A DNA stretch of 22,872 bases from Candidatus Bathyarchaeota archaeon ex4484_135 (lineage in GTDB: Archaea; Thermoproteota; Bathyarchaeia; EX4484-135): the NCBI GenBank assembly GCA_002255025.1, contig NJEJ01000025.1, positions 1 to 22,872 of the forward strand, given 5' to 3'. Below, piece by piece: positions 13,602-20,104 of the stretch (position 1 is its first letter; the number at the start of each line of letters is the position of its first letter). The notes beneath the pieces were generated by a model. It saw only the letters and a list, made by a program, of their open reading frames with translations, searched no databases and had not been told where the DNA came from. A program made the position numbers and the translations under genes.

Positions 13602-14287
13602 GGTCACGTCAGGGCGTCCCTGAGGGCCTCCTCGAGAGGCTTGAGAAAGTACAGTTGGTGCTAGCTTCTAGGGCCGTGTTAGAAGATGGGTTTGAAGAGC
13701 CAATAGAGCTCGTGGCCGGAATAGACGTGGCCTTCAGGGGCGACGTGGCCTACGGGGCTTGCGTGCTCCTCTCCTACCCGGACCTGAGGGTCCTCGAGGT
13801 ATCCATTTCTGAGGTAGAGGTAAGGCTGCCTTACGTGCCTGGCTTCCTGGCCTTCAGGGAGGTCCCGGCCATGTTGAAGGCCCTCAGGGGTCTCGGCCAG
13901 CGGCCCGACGTAGTCTTGGTGGACGCACAGGGCGTAGCACACCCGAGGCGATGCGGTGAAGCCACCCACCTGGGCGTAGTGGCGGGCGTGCCAACTGTGG
14001 GGGTAGCTAAGCGAAGGCTTTACGGCCGCTACTGGCCAGAGCCCAAGTGGCCAGACACCTGGACGCTCCTCCGCGATGAAAAGGGGCCGTTAGGCTTCGT
14101 CTACCTGTCCAAGGCCAGGTGCAGGCCCATAATAATATCGCCGGGCCACATGGTCAGCTTCTCCTCGGCCCTGGAAATCGTCAGGTCCTGCATAAGGGGG
14201 CATAAGCTGCCCGAGCCGACGAGGCTGGCCCACTTAAAGGCATCTGAGGCCGCAAGGAACGTTAAATCGGGTGGGACGCCTTCTTAA
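13598..14287 (+). CDS. nfi: Endonuclease V
   Basis: A 229-residue endonuclease V, which cuts DNA (or RNA) one base 3' of deaminated bases, mainly hypoxanthine. Active-site residues fall at positions close to the Thermotoga enzyme: D43 in GIDVAF, Y80 in the wedge RLPYVPGFLAFRE, E88, D109 in VDAQGVAHPRRCG, H115 and K138 in GVAK. The catalytic segment reads DAQG where most members read DG(H/Q/N)G, a conservative Gly-to-Ala change beside the metal-binding aspartate. GTG 13598 is chosen because it overlaps the previous stop as GTGA, has GGAG 6 bp upstream and gives the expected numbering; a GTG at 13586 is the alternative. Confidence 0.92.
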   Translation: MRSRQGVPEGLLERLEKVQLVLASRAVLEDGFEEPIELVAGIDVAFRGDVAYGACVLLSYPDLRVLEVSISEVEVRLPYVPGFLAFREVPAMLKALRGLGQRPDVVLVDAQGVAHPRRCGEATHLGVVAGVPTVGVAKRRLYGRYWPEPKWPDTWTLLRDEKGPLGFVYLSKARCRPIIISPGHMVSFSSALEIVRSCIRGHKLPEPTRLAHLKASEAARNVKSGGTPS

Positions 14288-14320
14288 ATCCTGAGTCGAT
14301 CTGAAAAGATGGTGTAGCTC

Positions 14321-15208
14321 TTGGCCAGCCGGAGGGAGCCCTTGATCCCGAAGAGGAAGCCCTCATTCAGCATAGCCATACCGTCCTCCTTGGTCTCAGA
14401 CACACCACATCTAAGGGAGAAGACGGCCAAGATAGGCTTGATAGGCCGTTCGGCAGCCATCTTCAGGGTCGAGGAAATAGTGGTCTACGAGGATGCGAGA
14501 GAAGGAGAAGCGGAACTCATAAGGGCCGTCTTGACCTACATGGAGACCCCACAGTACTTACGTAAGACTCTCATAGGCATGAGGCCAGAGCTAAGGTACG
14601 TCGGCGTCCTGCCGCCCCTCAGGACGCCCCACCACCCGCTGAGGGCAAGGTCGGCCGAGCTGAGGGATGGCGAGTTCAGGGAGGGCGTGGTCGTGAAGAG
14701 GACACGCTCCGGCTGCTTAGTGGACGTGGGCGTTGAGAAGCCCTTGCCAGCTCCCGGCCTGAGGGCCAGGGAAGGGGCTAGGATGACGTTCAGGGTGGAG
14801 AAGAAAGGAGCCTCCATACGTCTTAGGTCCGTTAGGCGTTCTGAAGTACCTTACTACTGGGGCTACGAGGTCAGGATTCACCGTGGGAGCCTCAGGGAGC
14901 TCCTGACATCACCTGATTATGACCTCGTGATAGGTACTTCGAGGCTCGGGACGCCCGTTAACGAGGTAAAAGACGAGCTATCAGGGGCCCTGAGGTCTTC
15001 CTCAAGGGTTCTGGTGGCCTTCGGTTCGCCTTCTGAGGGCCTATATGACATGGCGGAGCGTGAGGGCTTCGAGCTGGAGGAGGCTTGCGACTTCGTCTTG
15101 AACACCATGCCGGGCCAGGGGGTAGCTACCGTCAGGACAGAGGAAGCCGTCTTGGTCACGTTAGCTGTCCTCAACCTGCTCAGTATATCTCGGGGTAGAA
15201 GGGCATGA
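14321..15208 (+). CDS. SPOUT-class RNA methyltransferase (COG2106 / DUF171 family)
   Basis: A 295-residue protein of the archaeal/eukaryal COG2106 family, putative SAM-dependent RNA methyltransferases with a trefoil knot. The N-terminal SPOUT half has FSIAIPSSLVSD (16-27) and IVVYEDA. A small OB-fold-like insertion (about 115-170, GVVVKRTRSGCLVDVGVEKP) is typical of the family. The knot forms at the C-terminus: VLVAFGSPSEG (230-240) and NTMPGQGVATVRTEEAVL (261-278), which bind S-adenosylmethionine. In many archaea this gene precedes ribosomal protein L3; here a convergent membrane-protein gene overlaps its last 29 bp instead. The start is TTG with GGTG (14311-14314) at good spacing. The modified RNA is not established by sequence. 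Confidence 0.88.
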   Translation: MASRREPLIPKRKPSFSIAIPSSLVSDTPHLREKTAKIGLIGRSAAIFRVEEIVVYEDAREGEAELIRAVLTYMETPQYLRKTLIGMRPELRYVGVLPPLRTPHHPLRARSAELRDGEFREGVVVKRTRSGCLVDVGVEKPLPAPGLRAREGARMTFRVEKKGASIRLRSVRRSEVPYYWGYEVRIHRGSLRELLTSPDYDLVIGTSRLGTPVNEVKDELSGALRSSSRVLVAFGSPSEGLYDMAEREGFELEEACDFVLNTMPGQGVATVRTEEAVLVTLAVLNLLSISRGRRA

Positions 15209-15755
15209 TGGGCTTTTCTGGGACACGGGGCCTGAGTACTTTTGAGAAAGCAGCTGTCATGACGAACACAAGGCAGAGGAACAGGCCGAAGCCCAGGTAA
15301 GCCCATCTTAAGGCTCCTTCTGGTGGTCTGAGCTCGAGCCTGAGGGCCAGCCGGTCCTTACAAATGTACTCAGCCGTGTGATTTGCCCTGTCGATGGCCA
15401 ACACGACTACCATGTACTCGCCGGGGGCCCATCCTTCCGTGCTAACGCAGAACTCGAACTTGTTCGAGCCGAGTTCAGCGTTCTCGGCCTTCGCGGTCCT
15501 GATCCTCCGGTCCTCTGGCACGCCCTTAGCCCACTGGCCTGTGAGCTCGAAGACTACTGTCACGTTTGCTAAATCCCCATCCGGGTCGATTACCACGACG
15601 TAGCCTTCCACGGCCTCTCCTATCACCTCGGGCCACTTCAGGAACTTGACCTCCTTTATCTGAGGCGGGGCCCCAGGCTCTTGAGCTGCCTGAGCGTGGT
15701 GAAAGGGGGCTAGCAGGAAGGCCAGCAGGAAGATCAGGATTAGGGGGCCCTTCAT
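15180..15755 (-). CDS. Secreted beta-rich protein with C-terminal membrane anchor
   Basis: A 191-residue surface protein of unknown function. A signal peptide (about residues 1-24, hydrophobic core LILIFLLAFLLAP, cleavage near AQAA) is followed by one beta-sandwich-like domain (about 32-145). Its VVVIDPDGDLANVTVVFEL segment recalls immunoglobulin-like/PKD-type surface modules. A membrane helix follows at about 150-171 and a short basic cytosolic tail at the end. Two N-glycosylation sequons (N64VT, N125HT) and two extracellular cysteines (C103, C132) fit an exported location. Its ATG overlaps the stop of the 43-aa gene upstream (ATGA), so it seems to be the last gene of the archease transcript. 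It overlaps the convergent SPOUT gene by 29 bp. Confidence 0.75.
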   Translation of the reverse strand: MKGPLILIFLLAFLLAPFHHAQAAQEPGAPPQIKEVKFLKWPEVIGEAVEGYVVVIDPDGDLANVTVVFELTGQWAKGVPEDRRIRTAKAENAELGSNKFEFCVSTEGWAPGEYMVVVLAIDRANHTAEYICKDRLALRLELRPPEGALRWAYLGFGLFLCLVFVMTAAFSKVLRPRVPEKPIMPFYPEIY

Positions 15756-15883
15756 AGCTCCCTCCTCACCCCTATTTCTTCTCCAATCCTTATGCCCTCG
15801 AGCTTAAGGGCCCTTAGGAGTTCATCTGGCCTCACGGCCACCGAGCCGCATACGCCTGAGGCTCCCGGGACTAGGACCCTCAT
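15752..15883 (-). CDS. Small conserved-looking protein (43 aa) between archease and the membrane protein
   Basis: A short frame from ATG 15883 to TGA 15752. The ATG is preceded by an excellent GGTGAGG ribosome site, it starts 9 bp after the archease stop, and its own stop overlaps the next start as ATGA. That tight coupling on both sides is strong evidence for a translated gene. The product begins MRVLVPGASGVCGSVAVRP and continues through an amphipathic helix (DELLRALKLEGIRIGEEIG) to RREL, suggesting a small beta-beta-alpha fold. I cannot assign a family. A ubiquitin-like or small regulatory fold is conceivable but speculative. Confidence 0.65.
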   Translation of the reverse strand: MRVLVPGASGVCGSVAVRPDELLRALKLEGIRIGEEIGVRREL

Positions 15884-15892
15884 CTCCTCACC

Positions 15893-16333
15893 TCATATAT
15901 CCAGTAAGAACTTAAGCTCCACGCGGCCCGGCCCCTGCTTTATCTCCATGAGGTGGTACGTCACGCCCTTGACGCCCACGTACTGAGGATGCCTCTCCGG
16001 GTCAAAATGCTCGCCTCTGGCCCTGGCCCTCAGCCTGTAGGGCCCTCTCTCTGGACCGGATATCTCTAGCACCTCGAACTCGGAGAGGAGGAGGCCTTCC
16101 GTATCGAACTTGACCAACAGAACCTCTAACCAGTTGTAGAGCAAGGCTTTCAGGTCATCTCCTTCTACCTCGACTTCTACTTCTACCTGGGGCCTGATGG
16201 TAGATAGGTCCGTCATGGTGGCGAAGAGACCCTTAGCAGCTTCCTCAAAGGCAGCCTTCAGGTCTGGCCCGTAGGCCCTCACGTACTGGTCGGCCGTGTG
16301 CTCGAGGAACTCAAAGCCCCTTTCTTCCGGCAT
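15893..16333 (-). CDS. Archease (RtcB ligase chaperone)
   Basis: A 146-residue archease, the cofactor that speeds guanylylation and gives multiple turnover to the RNA ligase RtcB in tRNA splicing and RNA repair. The N-terminal EFLEHTADQYVRAYG (H12, D15) and C-terminal YVGVKGVTYHLMEI are family signatures, and length is standard. ATG 16333 is preferred to an upstream in-frame GTG at 16366: a TATA-like TTTTATGG (16363-16370, minus) predicts transcription from about 16341, and GGTG lies just before the ATG. The promoter lies just past the end of the epimerase gene. RtcB itself is not in the window. The gene leads a short series with the 43-aa protein and the anchored surface protein. Confidence 0.93.
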   Translation of the reverse strand: MPEERGFEFLEHTADQYVRAYGPDLKAAFEEAAKGLFATMTDLSTIRPQVEVEVEVEGDDLKALLYNWLEVLLVKFDTEGLLLSEFEVLEISGPERGPYRLRARARGEHFDPERHPQYVGVKGVTYHLMEIKQGPGRVELKFLLDI

Positions 16334-16373
16334 GGCTGCACCGGACCAACCGGACCGCCCGGCCATAAAAGGC

Positions 16374-16784
16374 CTATCCGCCAGCCTCCTGCCTCAGCTC
16401 TACGAGGACCCCGTGGGCCGACTTTGGATGGATGAAGTTGTAGAGGGAGCCGTCTATGGCCACCTTCGGCTCCTCGTAGACCAGCTCTACGCCTGTTTTC
16501 CTCAGCTCCTCGCAAGAAGCCCTTATGTCCTCGACAGTTATGGCCACGTGGTGGATGCCTTCTCCACGCCTAGCCAGGAACTTGGCCACAGGCCCCTCGG
16601 GCCCCAGGGGCTCCATGAGCTCAAGCCACACCGGACCGACCTTCAGCCAGGCGGCCTTCATGCCGTGTTCTTCCACGACAACCGTTTTCTCGACCTTAAG
16701 GCCTAAGAGGTCCGAGAAGAACTCCAGGGCCTTATCGAGGTCCTTGACCGCTATCCCGACGTGGTGAATGGATTCGACCTTCAA
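16374..16784 (-). CDS. mce: Methylmalonyl-CoA epimerase
   Basis: A 136-residue vicinal-oxygen-chelate protein that interconverts (R)- and (S)-methylmalonyl-CoA in propionate/branched-chain acid breakdown or the reverse assimilation pathway. Each half of the paired beta-alpha-beta-beta-beta fold shows its start: SIHHVGIAVKDL (H8) and GIHHVAITVEDI (H79). The metal-site glutamate is in GVLVEL (E129), and HPKSAHG is typical of epimerases. Other glyoxalase-fold enzymes are possible but fit less well. The start is TTG with GGTGGGAG upstream. It is divergent from the formimidoyltransferase and may share its TATA box. Methylmalonyl-CoA mutase is not in the window. Confidence 0.87.
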   Translation of the reverse strand: MKVESIHHVGIAVKDLDKALEFFSDLLGLKVEKTVVVEEHGMKAAWLKVGPVWLELMEPLGPEGPVAKFLARRGEGIHHVAITVEDIRASCEELRKTGVELVYEEPKVAIDGSLYNFIHPKSAHGVLVELRQEAGG

Positions 16785-16817
16785 CTACTCCCACCGGGCC
16801 CCGGTCGGCGGGCCCAA

Positions 16818-16824
16818 GTTTTAA
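16818..16824. promoter_or_regulatory. Shared TATA-like box between epimerase and formimidoyltransferase
   Basis: GTTTTAA is the only AT-rich segment in the divergent spacer. On minus it predicts a start near 16795 for the epimerase. On plus it predicts about 16847, which puts GGTGAGG (16851-16857) and TTG 16861 in correct order and argues against the upstream ATG at 16831. Confidence 0.5.
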
Positions 16825-16860
16825 CCCTTCATGCACGCCCGTTCAAGCTGGGTGAGGGAT

Positions 16861-17772
16861 TTGGGCCTGGTGTGTTGCACGCCTAACTTCAGCACCTCGG
16901 ACCCAGAGGTCGTCGAGGCCATACTGGAGGCCCTGAGGTCCGTGGAAGGGGTGTTCGTCTTAGACCATACCTACGATGAGCACTACAACAGGCTCGTGGT
17001 CGTCTTCGCTGGCGAAGGAGAGGTCGTCTTAGAGGCCATGCTGAAGGCCGCCAAGGTGGCCGTGGAACGCATAGACATGAGGTACCACAGGGGGCAGCAC
17101 CCGAGGATAGGGGCCGTTGACGTGGTCCCGTTCGTCCCCCTGGCCGGGACCGACATGGAGTACTGCGTGGAGCTGGCCCGGGAGTTCGGCCGTAGGTTCG
17201 CTGAGGAATGCGGGGTGCCCGTCTACTTCTACGCTGAGGCAGCTACCAGGCCGGAGAGGAGGAGCCTAGACTGGATTCGCGAGGGGGAGTTCGAGAAGCT
17301 AGAGGAAATGATGGCCAAGCCGGGCCGGGAGCCAGATTTCGGGCCTAGAAAGCCACACTCAACGGCTGGTGCCACGGCAGTCGGGGCCAGGAAGCCCATA
17401 ATAAACTTCAACGTGAACCTCGGCACATCGGACCTTAGAGTAGCCAGGAAGATAGCCAAGGCCCTCCACTCGGAGAAGGGAGGGCTATCTGATGTCAAGG
17501 CCATAGGCGTCTACGTGCCTAGGACGGGCAACGTCCAGGTCGGCATGGTGATATCGAGCCCCGACAGGACGCCGCTCTACAGGGTCATGGAGCTCGTCCG
17601 CCTCGAGGCCAAAAGGTTCGGCGTGCCAGTGGTCGGTGCCGAGTTCTGCGGCCCAGTGCCTCTCAAGGCCCTGATTGACCTCGTGAGGTACTACTTACAG
17701 GTCGAGGACTTCGACGAGGACGACATAATAGAAGTGGCCCTAGCGAAGGCCATGGGGAGGTGGCCTTCCTGA
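16861..17772 (+). CDS. Glutamate formimidoyltransferase
   Basis: A 303-residue enzyme that moves the formimino group of N-formimino-L-glutamate to a tetrahydrofolate-type carrier, the last step of one histidine-degradation route. It matches the N-terminal domain of vertebrate FTCD. It has VCCTPNFST at the start, the catalytic-histidine segment QHPRIGAVDVVPFVP (H80, equivalent to His82), and the substrate-site GATAVGARKPIINFNVNL (about 180-197). The cyclodeaminase domain is absent, as in many prokaryotes. TTG 16861 is chosen over ATG 16831 because GGTGAGG lies 5 bp before it and the TATA-like box would leave no room for the earlier start. The carrier in archaea may be a methanopterin. It overlaps imidazolonepropionase by 13 bp. 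Confidence 0.92.
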   Translation: MGLVCCTPNFSTSDPEVVEAILEALRSVEGVFVLDHTYDEHYNRLVVVFAGEGEVVLEAMLKAAKVAVERIDMRYHRGQHPRIGAVDVVPFVPLAGTDMEYCVELAREFGRRFAEECGVPVYFYAEAATRPERRSLDWIREGEFEKLEEMMAKPGREPDFGPRKPHSTAGATAVGARKPIINFNVNLGTSDLRVARKIAKALHSEKGGLSDVKAIGVYVPRTGNVQVGMVISSPDRTPLYRVMELVRLEAKRFGVPVVGAEFCGPVPLKALIDLVRYYLQVEDFDEDDIIEVALAKAMGRWPS

Positions 17773-19112
17773 CGGCCCGGGAGGCGGACCTGGTCATATA
17801 CCATGCCTCGGAGCTCGCCACGCCCGTCGGGCCAGCCCCCCTCACGGGCCACAGGCTCGGCCAACTGAAGGTCATCAGGGACGGAGCCGTGGCCATCAAG
17901 GACGGCTTGATCGTGGCCGTCGGGAGGACCAGGGAGATAAGGCGTTTCTTCGAGGCCCAGGACGAGCTTGACGTATCCGGCATGACGGTCGTCCCCGGCT
18001 TCGTGGACCCTCACACGCACCTCGTCTTCGGCCCCGAGGGCTTCAGGCCTGAGGAACTCGAGATGAAGATCCGGGGCCTGACCTACATGGAGATACTGGC
18101 CCGGGGCGGCGGCATAATGAGGACCGTCAGGGCCACGAGGGCCACGACAGAGGAAGGGCTGGCCAGGGAATGCCTGAGGAGGCTCGACCTGATGCTCCTC
18201 CACGGCACGACGACAGTAGAGGCAAAGAGCGGGTACGGCCTGACGGTCGAGGACGAGCTGAAGTGCCTCAGGGCCCTGAGGAAGGCTGATGAAAAGCACC
18301 CGGTCGACGTTGTCCCGACCTTCTTAGGTGCCCACGCCGTGCCGCCCGAGTACGAGGGCAGGCCAGACGACTACGTAGAACTCGTGATATCCGAGATGCT
18401 GCCCAAGGTGGCGGAGGGAAAGCTAGCTTCCTTCTGCGATGTCTTCTGCGAGAAAGGCGTCTTCAGCAGAGAGCATGCCAAGGCCATATTGACTACTGGC
18501 CTCAAATGCGGGCTCAAGCCAAAGCTGCACGCCGACGAGTTCTCGGACACGGGAGGGGCCTCTTTAGCAGCCGAGCTGAAAGCTGCTTCAGCCGACCACC
18601 TCCTGTGCTCTTCCGAGGGAGGGCTCAGGGCCATGGCTAAGGCCGGCGTCGCTGGCGTATTGCTGCCGGCCTCCCCCCTGACTACCATGTTAGGCCGCTT
18701 CGCGGACGCCAGGAGGATGATAGAGCTCGGGGTGCCCGCGGCCCTCGGCACGGACTTCAACCCAAACTGCCCGGTCGAGAACCTCCAGGCCGTGATGGCC
18801 CTCGCCTGCTACTGCATGAAGATGACGCAGGCAGAGGCCCTGTCGGCTGCCACGTTGAACGCCGCCTACGCCATAGGCCTGTCCGACCGAGTGGGCTCCA
18901 TAGAGGTGGGCAAAAAGGCAGATCTGGTCGTCCTTAACGTCCCGGGGCACGAGCATCTGGGCTACAGGCTGGGCTCAAACCTCGTGGTCCACGTAGTCAA
19001 GTCCGGCCAGCTGGTCGTTGAGGACGGGAAGCTCTCCTACCGAGGCCTAGGTAGCTCGCCAGGAGGCTCCTGTCAGACCGTATGTGTGCCGGGGAGAGGA
19101 CGGCCATGGTAG
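17760..19112 (+). CDS. hutI: Imidazolonepropionase
   Basis: A 450-residue amidohydrolase that opens 4-imidazolone-5-propanoate to N-formimino-L-glutamate, the substrate of the preceding gene's product. Motifs: PHTHLVFG (H85, H87) for the metal, SGYGLTVEDE, FLGAHAVPPEY (H192), LHADEFSDTGG (H257, E260) and the late GTDFNPNCP (D332). GTG 17760 is the only start candidate ahead of the conserved DLVIYHASEL; it overlaps the formimidoyltransferase end by 13 bp, so translation is probably coupled. The protein is longer than usual (about 410-420): the last 20-25 residues, after LVVEDGKLSYRG, are an unconserved-looking Gly/Ser/Cys/Arg tail. HutH and HutU are not in the window. Confidence 0.92.
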   Translation: MAFLTAREADLVIYHASELATPVGPAPLTGHRLGQLKVIRDGAVAIKDGLIVAVGRTREIRRFFEAQDELDVSGMTVVPGFVDPHTHLVFGPEGFRPEELEMKIRGLTYMEILARGGGIMRTVRATRATTEEGLARECLRRLDLMLLHGTTTVEAKSGYGLTVEDELKCLRALRKADEKHPVDVVPTFLGAHAVPPEYEGRPDDYVELVISEMLPKVAEGKLASFCDVFCEKGVFSREHAKAILTTGLKCGLKPKLHADEFSDTGGASLAAELKAASADHLLCSSEGGLRAMAKAGVAGVLLPASPLTTMLGRFADARRMIELGVPAALGTDFNPNCPVENLQAVMALACYCMKMTQAEALSAATLNAAYAIGLSDRVGSIEVGKKADLVVLNVPGHEHLGYRLGSNLVVHVVKSGQLVVEDGKLSYRGLGSSPGGSCQTVCVPGRGRPW

Positions 19113-19157
19113 TGAAGAACGCTGACGCCATGGGATTTAGACGGCTTTAGAGTGCTG

Positions 19158-19200
19158 TTATTAAGAGCTGCCCGCCCGAACAACAGGGTGCCCTGGGCAC
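19158..19200 (+). promoter_or_regulatory. Promoter and 13-bp palindrome before the membrane-bound regulator
   Basis: TTATTAAG (19158-19165) is a TATA-like box predicting transcription from about 19188. The odd palindrome GTGCCC-T-GGGCAC (19188-19200) begins at that point and ends against ATG 19201. GGGTG at 19186-19190 could be the ribosome site. The position suits an operator for autoregulation by the encoded winged-helix protein. Inferred. Confidence 0.45.
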
Positions 19201-20013
19201 ATGGACCAGCCCCCCTCAGAGAGCGAGCTGGCCCGTTGGTACTCGGTGCTCGGTAACCCCGTGAGGCTCAGGATAATAAGGCTCTTGGGCGAGAGAGGAC
19301 CTCTTTCCTTCAAGGAACTCAGGCGTGAGCTTGGCCTCGGCGTGGGCACGATATACTACCATCTGGACGTCATGTCCGGCCTCGTGACCCAAGATGAGAA
19401 GAAGCGTTACCTCTTGAGCGAGCGAGGGATGATGCTCTTCTCGGCCCTTAAGGACGGGACCCTCTCCCTCGTCATGAGGAAGCCCACGTCAGCGGAAAAG
19501 GCCCTGAGAATTATACTCCTCTCACCCCTGTTTAAAATAGCCTGCGAGAAACCGATCTTGAGCATCCCGTTAGCCCTCGCCATCCTGGTCATCGGCGGGA
19601 TTGGCTCGGCTAGGGCAGGCCTCATGCCCATCCTCATGTTCTACGCCAGGACGGCTAAGGCAGCTCCCCTGTGCCTGTTCCTCCACTACCTCGCCCAGTG
19701 GGGCCTAGTTTACCTGGCCTGTGAGTTCTTGTGCCTCGTCTTCTACAGGCGTAAGGGAGCCGAGCTAGAGCTCCTCGTAACCATTTCATTAGCGAACCTC
19801 CCTCTGGCCATCTTCCCATACGCGTACACTTTCCTCTCCTACCAAGTGGCACTTAGACTCCTTACCGTCCTACAGGCTTGGACGATCTTGCTGGTGTGTT
19901 CGGCCGTTTCAGCTGGCAAAGGCATAAGACTCGATAGAGCACTGCCCATAGGCCTCACGCTCCTCTTCTTAAACGTCGTATTACTTGCCTTCCTCGGTCT
20001 TCTGGCTTTTTAG
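19201..20013 (+). CDS. Membrane-bound winged-helix (ArsR-like) regulator
   Basis: A 270-residue two-part protein. Residues about 8-88 form a winged helix-turn-helix of the ArsR/DUF7347-like archaeal type: WYSVLGNPVRLRIIRLLGERGPLSFKELRREL, then the recognition-helix segment LGVGTIYYHLDVMSGLV, then wing KKRYLLSERG. After a linker, five or so hydrophobic helices follow (about 118-136, 157-182, 190-212, 216-237, 248-269), a Yip1-like arrangement. Such proteins are believed to regulate transcription while tethered to the membrane; the signal is unknown. ATG 19201 has its own promoter and a palindrome directly upstream. The gene for a large surface protein begins 91 bp downstream on the same strand, a likely regulatory target or partner. 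Confidence 0.85.
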   Translation: MDQPPSESELARWYSVLGNPVRLRIIRLLGERGPLSFKELRRELGLGVGTIYYHLDVMSGLVTQDEKKRYLLSERGMMLFSALKDGTLSLVMRKPTSAEKALRIILLSPLFKIACEKPILSIPLALAILVIGGIGSARAGLMPILMFYARTAKAAPLCLFLHYLAQWGLVYLACEFLCLVFYRRKGAELELLVTISLANLPLAIFPYAYTFLSYQVALRLLTVLQAWTILLVCSAVSAGKGIRLDRALPIGLTLLFLNVVLLAFLGLLAF

Positions 20014-20104
20014 AAGATCGGAACAAAGAGTTCGGGAGGATTAGAAGCAGGAGAGCTTATGCACGTTCCTACGCTACATTACTTAGGAGGGCGGAGGTGG
20101 GAAG

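Noticed and set aside
16334..16366. N-terminal extension of archease from GTG 16366
   Set aside because: It overlaps the promoter region, adds non-family residues, and ATG 16333 has GGTG just upstream.
16831..16860. ATG 16831 as start of glutamate formimidoyltransferase
   Set aside because: It is only about 10 bp from the TATA-like box, its extra ten residues do not fit the family, and TTG 16861 has a GGTGAGG ribosome site.
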